From assembly GCA_938088195.1 (NCBI GenBank), contig CALKEO010000037.1:19667-83666 (forward strand): 64,000 nucleotides of DNA. The letters are read 5' to 3'. Under the pieces are notes generated by a model. That model did no database searches. It had not been told where the DNA came from and worked only from the letters and a program-made list of their open reading frames with translations. The DNA comes from an uncultured Flavobacteriaceae bacterium (GTDB lineage Bacteria > Bacteroidota > Bacteroidia > Flavobacteriales > Flavobacteriaceae). Shown piece by piece: positions 30,341 to 40,181 of this stretch. The position numbers and the translations under genes are program-made. Numbering within the stretch: the stretch's first letter is position 1; each line of letters starts with the position of its first letter.

Positions 30341-31786
30341 TTATAATTTTTTTCTAAGTCTAGCGACTGGACAGCCAATCATTTCTCTGTATTTTGCAAC
30401 TGTTCTCCTTGCTATTGGATATCCTTTAAGGTTTATTAATTTGGTAAGTTGTTCATCGGTCAGTGGTTTGGACTTATTTTCACTTTCAATAATAATTTTT
30501 AATTCTTTTTTAATTTCTATAGTTGACACTTCAACTCCTTCATCATTAACTATTCCCTCAGAAAAAAAAGATTTTATCAACTTAGTTCCGTATGGACAAT
30601 CGACATATTTACTATTAGCAACTCTAGAAACAGTAGAAATATCCATTTGAATTTTTTCTGCAATATCTTTTAGAATCATTGGCTTTAATTTACTCTCATC
30701 CCCTGAAAGAAAGTATTCTTGTTGAAAAGTCATTATAGCATTCATTGTCAATAATAACGTTTGATTTCTTTGATTTATAGCGTCAATAAACCATTTAGCA
30801 GCATCTAGTTTTTGTTTTATAAATATTACAGCATCTTTTTGAGATTTAGATACTTTGTTAGTCTCTTTATAGCCACTAAGCATGTTTTTATATTCGTTTG
30901 AAACATGAAGTTCTGGGGCATTTCTTGAATTTAAAGTTAGGTTTAATTTATTTTCAATAATTTCGACTTTGAAGTCAGGGATTATACTAGAATTTATTTT
31001 AGTTGTTTCTGAAAATGCAGCTCCTGGTTTTGGATTTAATTTCTCAATTTCCTTGATTGCTTTTTTTAAAATTTCTTCATTGATATTAAGTTTTAAAATA
31101 ATCTTTTTGTAATGTTTTTTAATAAACATATCAAAATTGTTATCAATAATTCTAATTGCTGTGTCAACACTTTGAGAAGATTTTTTTCTTTTTAATTGAA
31201 TAGAAAGACATTCTTGTAAATTTCTTGCACCAACACCTGGGGGATCAAGTAAATGAATAGTTTGAAGTATTCTCTCCACGGACTTTTTATCAGAGTAAAT
31301 ACCCAGCGTAAATGCTAAATCATCTACAATATCCATAAGATCCCTTCTTATATAACCTGTGTGATCAATACTTCCAACTAAAAAATAAGCTATTTCAAGA
31401 TCGGAGTCATTAAAAGTAAATGTTTGAAGTTGAGTTTTAACAAATTCATTAAAACTCACGCCGGAAACAAAAGGAATGTCTTTTTGTTCATCATCTGCAC
31501 TATAATTATTAGATTTTAACTTGTAATCGGGAATATCGTCATCGCTTAAGTAATCTTCAACATTAATCTCTTCCTCAAATTCTTTTTCATCTTTAAAATC
31601 CTCTGAATCTTCTTGTAATATATTTTCTTCATTTTCTTTGCCAACTTCCAAAGCAGGGTTTTCTTCAATTTCTCTCGATAAACGTTGCTCAAGTTCTTGT
31701 ACAGGAAGTTGGATCAATTTCATCAACTGAATTTGTTGAGGAGATAATTTTTGTGATAATTTTAATTGTAAACGTTGGTTAAGCAT
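30341..31786 (-). CDS. rpoN: RNA polymerase sigma-54 factor
   Basis: N-terminal LSPQQIQLMKLIQLPVQELEQRL; C-terminal RpoN box ARRTVAKYREMIGCP. Confidence 0.96.
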   Translation of the reverse strand: MLNQRLQLKLSQKLSPQQIQLMKLIQLPVQELEQRLSREIEENPALEVGKENEENILQEDSEDFKDEKEFEEEINVEDYLSDDDIPDYKLKSNNYSADDEQKDIPFVSGVSFNEFVKTQLQTFTFNDSDLEIAYFLVGSIDHTGYIRRDLMDIVDDLAFTLGIYSDKKSVERILQTIHLLDPPGVGARNLQECLSIQLKRKKSSQSVDTAIRIIDNNFDMFIKKHYKKIILKLNINEEILKKAIKEIEKLNPKPGAAFSETTKINSSIIPDFKVEIIENKLNLTLNSRNAPELHVSNEYKNMLSGYKETNKVSKSQKDAVIFIKQKLDAAKWFIDAINQRNQTLLLTMNAIMTFQQEYFLSGDESKLKPMILKDIAEKIQMDISTVSRVANSKYVDCPYGTKLIKSFFSEGIVNDEGVEVSTIEIKKELKIIIESENKSKPLTDEQLTKLINLKGYPIARRTVAKYREMIGCPVARLRKKL

Positions 31787-31840
31787 TTAAAATTTTATTC
31801 AAATAAAAATACGAAAAACACTATTAAAGAAAATAAAGAT

Positions 31841-33274
31841 TTAAAACTCTGCGCTTTTAGGTGTTCTAGGAAAAGGTATAACATCTCTAATATTTGACAT
31901 TCCAGTAGCAAATAAAATTAATCTTTCAAGACCAAGACCAAAACCGCTGTGTTTGACTGTTCCATATTTTCTCAAGTCTAGGTACCACCAAAGTTCTTTT
32001 TCTTCAATATTTAAGTCTTTAATTCTAGATTTTAAAACATCTAGTCTTTCTTCACGCTGAGACCCTCCAACTATTTCACCAATTCCTGGAAATAAAATAT
32101 CCATTGCTTTTACTGTCTTACCGTCTTCATTCATTCTCATATAAAAAGCTTTAATTTTTGCAGGGTAATTGTAAATAATTACTGGTTTTTTGAAATGTTT
32201 TTCTACTAAAAAACGCTCATGTTCACTTTGGAGATCTACACCCCACTCTAAAATAGGAAATTTGAATCTTTTCTTCTTATTTGGTTTAGAATTTTTTAAT
32301 ATCTCGAAAGCTTCAGAATAAGTTATTTTTTTAAAATCATTATTAACAACAAAATTTAATCGTTCAATTAAACTTAATTCATTTCTTTCAATCATTGGCT
32401 TAGATTTATCTTCATCTATTAGCCTTTGATTTAAAAAATCTAAATCTTCTTTACATTCATTAATAAGATCTTTAATAACAGATTTTATAAACTCCTCTGC
32501 TAATTTCATATTGTCATTTAAATCATAAAATGCCATTTCAGGTTCAATCATCCAGAATTCTGCTAAATGTCTAGATGTGTTGGAATTTTCTGCTCTAAAA
32601 GTTGGCCCAAAAGTATAAACCTTTCCAAGACCCATTGCTAAACTTTCTGCTTCAAGTTGACCAGAAACAGTGAGGTTTGTTTCTTTACCAAAAAAATCCT
32701 CGTTATAATTGACTTTTTGATCCTTGTCTAATGATGACTTATTTATATCTAAAGTAGTTACTTTAAACATTTCCCCGGCACCTTCGGCATCGCTACCTGT
32801 AATAATAGGAGTATTTACATAAAAGAACCCTTTTTCTTTAAAATACTTATGAATAGCAAATGATAAATTTGACCTTATTCTCATAATTGAGCTAAAAGTG
32901 TTAGTTCTTACTCTTAAATGAGCATTATCCCTTAAAAATTCTAATGAGTGTTTTTTAGGCTGTATAGGATAAGAATCTACATCGCATTCACCTAAGATTT
33001 CTATTTTGGTTACTTTAATTTCTGTTTTTTGACCTTTACCTAAACTTTCTTTGAGTAAACCTTCAATTTTAATGGACGCACCAGTGTTGATTTTAGAAAG
33101 AATTTTTTCATCAGTATTTTCAAAATCAACTACACATTGAATATTTTCTGAACACGAACCGTCGTTAAGGGAAATAAATCTATTTGCTCTGAAAGTTTTA
33201 ACCCATCCTTTAATGAAAACCATTTGAGAATTAGCATTTTCTTTTAATAAACTTTTTACTGTGGGACTATTCAT
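31841..33274 (-). CDS. asnS: Asparagine--tRNA ligase
   Basis: OB-fold GWVKTFR; GQLEAESLAMGLGKVYTFGPTFRAENSNTSRHLAEFWMIEPEMAF; GFGLGLERLI. Confidence 0.96.
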   Translation of the reverse strand: MNSPTVKSLLKENANSQMVFIKGWVKTFRANRFISLNDGSCSENIQCVVDFENTDEKILSKINTGASIKIEGLLKESLGKGQKTEIKVTKIEILGECDVDSYPIQPKKHSLEFLRDNAHLRVRTNTFSSIMRIRSNLSFAIHKYFKEKGFFYVNTPIITGSDAEGAGEMFKVTTLDINKSSLDKDQKVNYNEDFFGKETNLTVSGQLEAESLAMGLGKVYTFGPTFRAENSNTSRHLAEFWMIEPEMAFYDLNDNMKLAEEFIKSVIKDLINECKEDLDFLNQRLIDEDKSKPMIERNELSLIERLNFVVNNDFKKITYSEAFEILKNSKPNKKKRFKFPILEWGVDLQSEHERFLVEKHFKKPVIIYNYPAKIKAFYMRMNEDGKTVKAMDILFPGIGEIVGGSQREERLDVLKSRIKDLNIEEKELWWYLDLRKYGTVKHSGFGLGLERLILFATGMSNIRDVIPFPRTPKSAEF

Positions 33275-33317
33275 GTTAGAACAAAGAATTAAAAATTAAA
33301 TATAATGCTATTAAAAA

Positions 33318-33869
33318 TTAAACTGAAAGAATTTCCTTTTCTTTAATTAAATAAATTTTATCAATTTTCGAAATATATTCATCAGTTAAATCTTGAATAT
33401 TACTTTCAGAGATAGATTTTTGGTCAAGAGAAACTTCACATTTTTTTATTTCATTATTAGCATCTTTTCTAGAATTTCGTATGCTGATTTTAGCTTTTTC
33501 AATTTCAGATTTTGAAATTTTCACTAGTTCTTTTCTTCTTTCTTCTGTCAAGGGTGGAATTGTAATAATTATTGATTCACCATTGTTCATTGGATTGAAA
33601 CCTAAATTTGCAATCATAATTGCCTTTTCTATTTCTTGTAATTTATCTTTTTCCCAAGGCTGAATTGAAATTGTTTGAGCATCAGGCGTATTTATATTAG
33701 AAATTTGGGATAGAGGTGTAAGAGAACCATAATAATCTAGCTTAACACTAGCTAACATGGATGGGTTTGCTTTACCAGCCCTAATGTTTAATAGTTCTCT
33801 TTCTAAATGATCTATAGAATCCTCCATAGATTCTTTACATGCTTCAATAATAAATTCAATTTCTTCCAA
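33318..33869 (-). CDS. frr: Ribosome recycling factor
   Basis: RAGKANPSMLASVKLDYYGSLTPLSQISNI, PPLTEERRKELVK. Confidence 0.97.
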   Translation of the reverse strand: MEEIEFIIEACKESMEDSIDHLERELLNIRAGKANPSMLASVKLDYYGSLTPLSQISNINTPDAQTISIQPWEKDKLQEIEKAIMIANLGFNPMNNGESIIITIPPLTEERRKELVKISKSEIEKAKISIRNSRKDANNEIKKCEVSLDQKSISESNIQDLTDEYISKIDKIYLIKEKEILSV

Positions 33870-33875
33870 AATATC

Positions 33876-34580
33876 TTAATTTACAGTTGTCCCAACTTTA
33901 TTCCCTTTAACTAACTTCAATAAATTTCCTTTAACATTCATATTAAAGACAATAATTGGTAAGTTATTTTCCTGACTTAAAGTAAATGCAGTAGAATCCA
34001 TAATTTTCAAGTTTTTATCTAATACATTTTGAAATGATATGGAATCAAATTTTATTGCGTTTTTATTTTTTTCAGGGTCAGAATCATAAATACCATCTAC
34101 TCTAGTCCCCTTTAAAATTACATCTGCATTAATTTCTATCGCCCGTAATACAGCAGCAGAATCAGTGGTAAAAAAAGGATTTCCTGTGCCGCCTCCAAAA
34201 ATAACAACACGCTTCTTTTCTAAATGACGAACTGCTTTTCTTTTAATGTATGGCTCTGCTACTGCTTCAATTTTAATAGCTGTCTGTAGCCTTGTTTGTA
34301 CATGATTTTCTTCAAGAGCACTTTGTAAAGCTAATCCATTGATGACCGTTGCTAGCATTCCCATATAATCAGCCTGAACTCTATCCATCCCGTTGCTAGC
34401 GGCCGAAACACCTCTGAAAATATTTCCACCACCTATTACAATTGCAACTTCAAGTCCATAATCAATTATAGACTTAATTTCTTTTGCATATTGAGAAATT
34501 CTAGCTGGATCAATTCCATAATCTCTTTCTCCAAGTAAAGCTTCCCCACTTAATTTTAATAAAATTCTTTTGTAAGACAT
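33876..34580 (-). CDS. pyrH: UMP kinase
   Basis: [41 protein letters not shown]. Confidence 0.97.
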   Translation of the reverse strand: MSYKRILLKLSGEALLGERDYGIDPARISQYAKEIKSIIDYGLEVAIVIGGGNIFRGVSAASNGMDRVQADYMGMLATVINGLALQSALEENHVQTRLQTAIKIEAVAEPYIKRKAVRHLEKKRVVIFGGGTGNPFFTTDSAAVLRAIEINADVILKGTRVDGIYDSDPEKNKNAIKFDSISFQNVLDKNLKIMDSTAFTLSQENNLPIIVFNMNVKGNLLKLVKGNKVGTTVN

Positions 34581-34595
34581 CGATGATTATTTAGG

Positions 34596-34603
34596 CAAAT
34601 ATA
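34596..34603 (-). promoter_or_regulatory. Putative -7 element (TATATTTG) for the pyrH-frr unit
   Basis: CAAATATA on + strand, 16 bp upstream of pyrH. Confidence 0.6.
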
Positions 34604-34649
34604 ACCAATGATTTTAGAATTTATAAAAACCAATTTAGATAATAAGGAA

Positions 34650-35474
34650 TTAAACTAAAGCAACTCTTTTGAATCCTGTTATGTTAAGATTCGAGTCATT
34701 CATTTTAACATATGTAGCAACGCTTTGTTTTCCATCTTTAATAAAATCTTGATTAACTAGCGTATTATCTTTAAAGAATCTTTTTAATTTACCTTTGGCT
34801 ATATTATCTAACATGCCTTCAGGCTTACCCTCTTGTCTAAGCTGGTCTTTAGCTATCTCAATTTCTTTATCAATTGTACTTTGATCTACACCGTTTTCAT
34901 CAAGAGCAATTGGATTCATAGCTGCAGCTTGCATAGCTACGTTTTTAGCAATCTCCTCAATTCCATTAGAGGAACTAGAGAATCCTGAAAGAGTTGCAAT
35001 TTTATTTCCTGCATGAATATACTTTCCAACATAAGCAGCAGATAACTTTTCAAAATTACCAATCACTAATTTTTCTCCAATAACACCAGTCTGTTGAACT
35101 AATTTTTCACTAACAGTCATTGAATCAATTGTAGAATTTAGAAATTCTTCAATTGAATTACTACTCAATGCTAAATTAGCAAATTCATTTGCTAAAGAAA
35201 TAAATCCATCATTTTTGGCTACAAAATCAGTTTCACAATTCAAAGATATAATAACTCCATTTTGACAATCGCTATCAACTTTTGCAATTACAGCACCTTC
35301 AGACGATTCTCTTTCAGCTCTTTTCGCAGCAACTTTTTGCCCTTTTTTTCTGAGAATTTCAATAGCAAGATCAAAGTCTCCATTGGATTCAACTAAAGCA
35401 TTTTTACAATCCATTATACCGGCTCCCGACATTTTTCTTAATTTATTAACTTCAGACGCGCTAATTTTAGTCAT
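34650..35474 (-). CDS. tsf: Elongation factor Ts
   Basis: VNKLRKMSGAGIMDCKNALVE, LNCETDFVAKND, MQAAAMNP. Confidence 0.97.
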   Translation of the reverse strand: MTKISASEVNKLRKMSGAGIMDCKNALVESNGDFDLAIEILRKKGQKVAAKRAERESSEGAVIAKVDSDCQNGVIISLNCETDFVAKNDGFISLANEFANLALSSNSIEEFLNSTIDSMTVSEKLVQQTGVIGEKLVIGNFEKLSAAYVGKYIHAGNKIATLSGFSSSSNGIEEIAKNVAMQAAAMNPIALDENGVDQSTIDKEIEIAKDQLRQEGKPEGMLDNIAKGKLKRFFKDNTLVNQDFIKDGKQSVATYVKMNDSNLNITGFKRVALV

Positions 35475-35479
35475 AATTA

Positions 35480-36322
35480 TTATTCTTTATTTGTTATTTT
35501 TTTTCTAACTCTTTTCTTTTTTTCCGCTGGCTTGGTGTCTTCAGATGTGATGTCTTCTTTTTTGTCAGTTTTTTTAGATAAATCAGCTTCGCTTTCTTCT
35601 TTTTCTTTAATTACTTCGGCTTCTTCTTTTTCTTTTTTTCTTTCACTTAGTCCAGAAGATATTGCTTCAGAAATATGAGACAGTATCAAATCAATGGACT
35701 TAGAAGCATCATCATTTGATGGGATCGCATAATCAACTTCTCTTGGATCACAATTTGTGTCAACCATAGCGAAAATTGGAATATTTAATTTTTGAGCTTC
35801 TCTAACAGCAATATGCTCTCTTCTTATGTCCACAACGAATAAAGCTCCTGGAAGACGGGTCATTTCAGAAATTGATCCTAAGTTTTTTTCAAGTTTAGCC
35901 CTTAATCTATCAATTTGTAATTTTTCTTTTTTAGAAAGGGTTTCAAATGTCCCATCTTGTTTTGTTCTGTCAATTGCAGACATTTTTTTTACCGCTTTTC
36001 TAATAGTTACAAAATTAGTTAGCATTCCTCCTGGCCATCTTTCGGTAATGTAAGGCATATTAACATTAGAAGCTACTTTGGAAACTATTTCTTTAGCTTG
36101 TTTTTTTGTAGCAACAAATAAAATTTTTCTACCAGAAAGCGCAATTTTGTTTAAAGCTTGGATGCTTTCTTCAATTTTAGACGCAGTTTTGTAAAGGTTA
36201 ATAATATGGATTCCATTTTTCTCCATAAATATATAAGGAGCCATGTTAGGATTCCACTTTCGTGTAAGGTGTCCAAAATGTACACCCGCCTCTAGTAAAG
36301 GCTTGATTTTAATTTTTGTCAT
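35480..36322 (-). CDS. rpsB: 30S ribosomal protein S2
   Basis: LLEAGVHFGHLTRKWNPNMAPYIF; Lys/Glu-rich C-terminal tail. Confidence 0.97.
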   Translation of the reverse strand: MTKIKIKPLLEAGVHFGHLTRKWNPNMAPYIFMEKNGIHIINLYKTASKIEESIQALNKIALSGRKILFVATKKQAKEIVSKVASNVNMPYITERWPGGMLTNFVTIRKAVKKMSAIDRTKQDGTFETLSKKEKLQIDRLRAKLEKNLGSISEMTRLPGALFVVDIRREHIAVREAQKLNIPIFAMVDTNCDPREVDYAIPSNDDASKSIDLILSHISEAISSGLSERKKEKEEAEVIKEKEESEADLSKKTDKKEDITSEDTKPAEKKKRVRKKITNKE

Positions 36323-36454
36323 TTTTTTTAGTTTACGTTCCGTATGATTAGCAATAAATAGTACTGTGATATCTTATTTATTTAGATGCTAAACTAATTT
36401 TCGCATTGCGAAATACGACAACAGGTTAATTTCAATATTAATATGAACATAATT

Positions 36455-36486
36455 CCAATCGAAAAAATTATCTTTTCGAAAATTGG
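36455..36486 (-). terminator. Hairpin (11 bp with 3-nt bulge) spanning the rpsI stop codon
   Basis: On mRNA sense: CCAA-TTT-TCGAAAA-GATAATT-TTTTCGA-TTGG; stop codon TAA in the loop. Function (terminator, stabiliser or leader) not determined. Confidence 0.4.
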
Positions 36487-36854
36487 AACTTTTTTCTTGC
36501 TTTTTTTTGACCAAACTTTTTTCTTTCCACCATTCGAGGATCACGAGTCAATAGACCTTCTTTTTTAAGTATGGGACGATTATCCTCGCTGATTTCACAT
36601 AAAGCTCTGGAAATAGCCAATCTAATTGATTCTGCTTGACCATTAACACCTCCACCATAAACGTTTACTTTAAGATTGAAAGTAGAAAGATTATCGGTTA
36701 ATTCTAATGGCTTGATTATTTTTGACTGTAATGCTTCAGTTGGGAAGTATTCGTTAAGAGCTTTACCATTAACAGTGTGCTTTTGGTTTCCTTTAGATAA
36801 GTAAACTCTTGCAACTGATGTTTTTCTTCTACCTATTTTGTGAATTACTTCCAT
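36468..36854 (-). CDS. rpsI: 30S ribosomal protein S9
   Basis: IGRRKTSVARVYL, GLLTRDPRMVERKKFGQKKARKKFQFSKR. Confidence 0.97.
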   Translation of the reverse strand: MEVIHKIGRRKTSVARVYLSKGNQKHTVNGKALNEYFPTEALQSKIIKPLELTDNLSTFNLKVNVYGGGVNGQAESIRLAISRALCEISEDNRPILKKEGLLTRDPRMVERKKFGQKKARKKFQFSKR

Positions 36855-36857
36855 AAA

Positions 36858-37313
36858 TTATTTTAAATCTTTTAAATTTATTAAAACTGGACTTTGTCCT
36901 TCTTGCTTGTGATTTTCACCAACGTATACTTTTAAATTTCTAAAAAGATTCGCACCCAGTTTATTTTTGGGTAACATACCTTTTACAGATTTTTCAACAA
37001 GTCTGGATGGATCTTTAGCAAAAAGCTCATTTGCAGTTAAAGATCTTTGACCACCAGGGTAGCCAGTATACCTAATGTACTCTTTTGACTCCCATTTATT
37101 TCCTGAAAGAATAATTTTTTCAGCATTTATTACAATTACATTGTCACCGCAATCAACGTGGGGAGTGAAATTTGGTTTGTATTTACCCCTTAAAAGTTTT
37201 GCAACTTTAGAACACATTCTTCCTAGGGTTTGACCATTGGCATCAATGATAACCCATTTTTTATCTACTGTGTTTTTGTTAGCAGATATTGTTTTGTAAA
37301 TTAATGAATCCAA
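36858..37313 (-). CDS. rplM: 50S ribosomal protein L13
   Basis: LLRGKYKPNFTPHVDCGDNVIVINA, GYPGGQRS, VKGMLPKNKLG; TTG start. Confidence 0.97.
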   Translation of the reverse strand: MDSLIYKTISANKNTVDKKWVIIDANGQTLGRMCSKVAKLLRGKYKPNFTPHVDCGDNVIVINAEKIILSGNKWESKEYIRYTGYPGGQRSLTANELFAKDPSRLVEKSVKGMLPKNKLGANLFRNLKVYVGENHKQEGQSPVLINLKDLK

Positions 37314-37357
37314 AATTTTGTTTTTTTCTAATTATATAACCATAATTATATGGCCCG

Positions 37358-37365
37358 CAAATTTA
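37358..37365 (-). promoter_or_regulatory. Putative -7 element (TAAATTTG) for rplM-rpsI
   Basis: CAAATTTA on + strand, 44 bp upstream of rplM start. Confidence 0.6.
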
Positions 37366-37406
37366 CAATAATAAATGAAATCTGCAAATGATGAATTAAT
37401 AAAAAA

Positions 37407-40139
37407 TTAATGGGCTTCATGCCAATTCTCTCCAATACCAATATCAACTGTTAAAGGAACATTTAATGTAAAAACAGACTCCATTTCTTTTTTTATTAAT
37501 TCTTTCATTTTTTGAAGTTCTGGTTTGTAAATTTCAAAAATTAATTCATCGTGAACTTGTACTAGCATTTTGGATTTAAAGTTATTTAGCTTGATTTTAT
37601 CACTAATTTTAACCATTGCTATTTTAATAATATCTGCGGCACTCCCTTGTACTGGCGCATTTACAGCATTTCTTTCAGCTCCTCCTCTTACAATTGGATT
37701 TCTTGAGTTAATATCTTTTAAATATCTTCTTCTACCTAAAATTGTCTCAACATATCCGTTTTCTCTAGCAAAATTTATTTGATTAGAAATGTAGTTTTTT
37801 AATTCAGGATAAGCTTTGAAGTAAGATTCTATTAAATCTTTTGATTCGGATCGGCTTAAATCTGTTTGATTACTTAATCCAAATGCAGAAACACCATAAA
37901 TTATTCCAAAATTGACAGTTTTTGCATTACTTCTTTGTTCTTTTGAAACATTTTTTATTTCTACATTAAAAACTTTGGATGCAGTTGATGAATGAATGTC
38001 CAAATTATCATTAAATGCAGATATCATGTTGGGGTCTTTACTCAATGATGCTATAACTCTAAGTTCTATTTGTGAATAATCAGCTGCCAACATTACAAAA
38101 TCATTATTTTCACAGATAAATGCTTTTCTTATTTCACGACCCTTTTCTGATTTTATAGGAATATTTTGAAGATTGGGATTTTGACTACTTAGTCTCCCTG
38201 TCGATGCTACTGCTTGATTAAAAACAGTATGAATTCTCCTACTATCTTCATTAATTTGTTTAGGTAATGCATCAACATATGTATTAATTAATTTTTGTAA
38301 AGATCTCCACTTTAACACTTCATTAATTATCTCATGATTTTTTGAGAGTCCCGAAAGAACTTCTTCTGATGTTGAGTACTGTCCAGTTTTTGTCTTTTTG
38401 GGTTTGTCGATTATTTTAAGTTTCTCGAATAATATGTCACCCAATTGTTTTGGAGATGCAAGATTAAATTCTTCTTCTGAATGATTAAAAATATTTTTTT
38501 CAATAGATTTTAATTCTTCCGAATAATTTTGAGAAAGATTTTGTAAAAATTTTAAATTGATTTTAATACCATTAAATTCCATTTCAGCCAGTACTTTTAG
38601 AAGAGGCATTTCTAATTTTTTAAACAAATCAACTAGCTTTCCGCTTTTTAAGTCGTTCATTAAAAATTCAACTAACTGAAAATTTAAATCACTTTTTTCC
38701 ATTGACAGTTCTTTCGGATTTTCTATTTCACTATTTTTAACGAACTGTGTCCTGTAATTTAAATAGGTTTCACATAAAATATTGAAATCGTGCCCTAAAT
38801 CAGGGTTTATGAGATAATGAGCAATTTTTGTATCGAAGCATACGCTATTTATTTTAATATTTAATTTATATAAGAATTTTAATATTTTTTTTAAATCATA
38901 ACCAATAATTGTTATATCATTTTTTTGAAATAATTTTTTCAAGTATTCAATTCGATTTGTTTGTTGATCTATTTGTATATAATAACTTTTATAACTATCC
39001 CAGGTGAACGAAATACCAAATTTTTTTAATTTTAAATCGGAGTTAACCAAGTCAATTGAAATAAATTTTTGATTTAAAATTTTATTGAAAAGTAACTCAC
39101 AACCCAGTTCTTTCTCAATTACTTGATAAATTTTTTTGGATTGAGAGTTTTCAAATGTCTCTTTTTTTAATTCTGCATTTGGTTGCCCTGGAGAAGTAAA
39201 CAGATCATATTGAATATCATTTGAATCATTTACTTCGATTTCTTTCTCTTGTTTTGAAGTAAAGATTTTCATGAAATTTTCTGTCATTCTTCTAAATTCA
39301 AGATCTCCAAAAATTTCTTTTATTTTAGAAATATCAGGATTTTTAAATTTGAAACTTGCAAAATCATAATCAATCGGAACATCTAACATTATGGTAGCTA
39401 ATTTTTTTGAAAGCAACCCCTTTTCTCTGTTTTGTTCAATTTTTTCTTTCAACTTCCCTTTTATTTTATCTGTATTTTCTAAAAGTTTTTCCATTGAACC
39501 ATATTCTGTAAGGAATTTTTTTGCAGTTTTTTCTCCTACGCCAGGTAGTCCTGGAATATTGTCAACAGAATCCCCCATCATACCTAAAAAATCAATCACT
39601 TGCAATGGATCAGTGATTTCAAATTTTTCTTGAACCTCTTTGACCCCCCATATTTCAATTCCATTTCCCATTCTTGCCGGCCTATACATGAAAATATTTT
39701 CTGAAACTAATTGTGCGAAATCTTTATCAGGTGTCACCATAAAAACCTCATAATTATTTTTTTCCGCATTTTTTGCAACTGTTCCAATTATGTCATCTGC
39801 TTCATATCCACTTTTAATCAATATGGGAATTTGCATAGCTTTTAAAATTTCTTGAATATATGGAACTGCAATTTTTATTGCATCTGGAGTTTCATTTCGA
39901 TTAGCTTTATATTCTTGATAAATTTCTAACCTATCACTAGAACCTCCTTTGTCAAATGCTACAGCTAAATTTTCAGGATTTTCTCTTTTAATCAAGTCAA
40001 GAAGAGAGTTCATAAATCCTAAAACAGCACTTGTGTCCATTCCTTTTGAATTTATCCTTGGGTTTTTTATAAAAGCGTAATATCCTCTAAAAATTAAAGC
40101 ATAAGCATCAATTAAAAATAGTTTCTTTTTTACCTGCAT
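37407..40139 (-). CDS. polA: DNA polymerase I
   Basis: 5'-nuclease domain (LFLIDAYALIFRGYYAF, GYEADDIIG, PDKDFAQLV) plus family A polymerase motifs (ADYSQIELRV, RSNAKTVNFGIIYG, QVHDELIFE); 3'-5' exo motifs degenerate. Confidence 0.96.
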   Translation of the reverse strand: MQVKKKLFLIDAYALIFRGYYAFIKNPRINSKGMDTSAVLGFMNSLLDLIKRENPENLAVAFDKGGSSDRLEIYQEYKANRNETPDAIKIAVPYIQEILKAMQIPILIKSGYEADDIIGTVAKNAEKNNYEVFMVTPDKDFAQLVSENIFMYRPARMGNGIEIWGVKEVQEKFEITDPLQVIDFLGMMGDSVDNIPGLPGVGEKTAKKFLTEYGSMEKLLENTDKIKGKLKEKIEQNREKGLLSKKLATIMLDVPIDYDFASFKFKNPDISKIKEIFGDLEFRRMTENFMKIFTSKQEKEIEVNDSNDIQYDLFTSPGQPNAELKKETFENSQSKKIYQVIEKELGCELLFNKILNQKFISIDLVNSDLKLKKFGISFTWDSYKSYYIQIDQQTNRIEYLKKLFQKNDITIIGYDLKKILKFLYKLNIKINSVCFDTKIAHYLINPDLGHDFNILCETYLNYRTQFVKNSEIENPKELSMEKSDLNFQLVEFLMNDLKSGKLVDLFKKLEMPLLKVLAEMEFNGIKINLKFLQNLSQNYSEELKSIEKNIFNHSEEEFNLASPKQLGDILFEKLKIIDKPKKTKTGQYSTSEEVLSGLSKNHEIINEVLKWRSLQKLINTYVDALPKQINEDSRRIHTVFNQAVASTGRLSSQNPNLQNIPIKSEKGREIRKAFICENNDFVMLAADYSQIELRVIASLSKDPNMISAFNDNLDIHSSTASKVFNVEIKNVSKEQRSNAKTVNFGIIYGVSAFGLSNQTDLSRSESKDLIESYFKAYPELKNYISNQINFARENGYVETILGRRRYLKDINSRNPIVRGGAERNAVNAPVQGSAADIIKIAMVKISDKIKLNNFKSKMLVQVHDELIFEIYKPELQKMKELIKKEMESVFTLNVPLTVDIGIGENWHEAH

Positions 40140-40149
40140 TTAAATTTTT

Positions 40150-40157
40150 TACATTTG
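40150..40157 (+). promoter_or_regulatory. Putative -7 element (TACATTTG) for the metallophosphoesterase gene
   Basis: TAnnTTTG overlapping the ORF-track TTG start 40155, implying a downstream start. Confidence 0.55.
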
Positions 40158-40181
40158 AAAGCTAATTTAAAAAATATAGCT

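Noticed and set aside
40155-40181. ORF-track TTG start of the metallophosphoesterase
   Set aside because: Overlaps the TACATTTG -7 element; TTG 40182 (MRWTILVIVF) fits the family N-terminus
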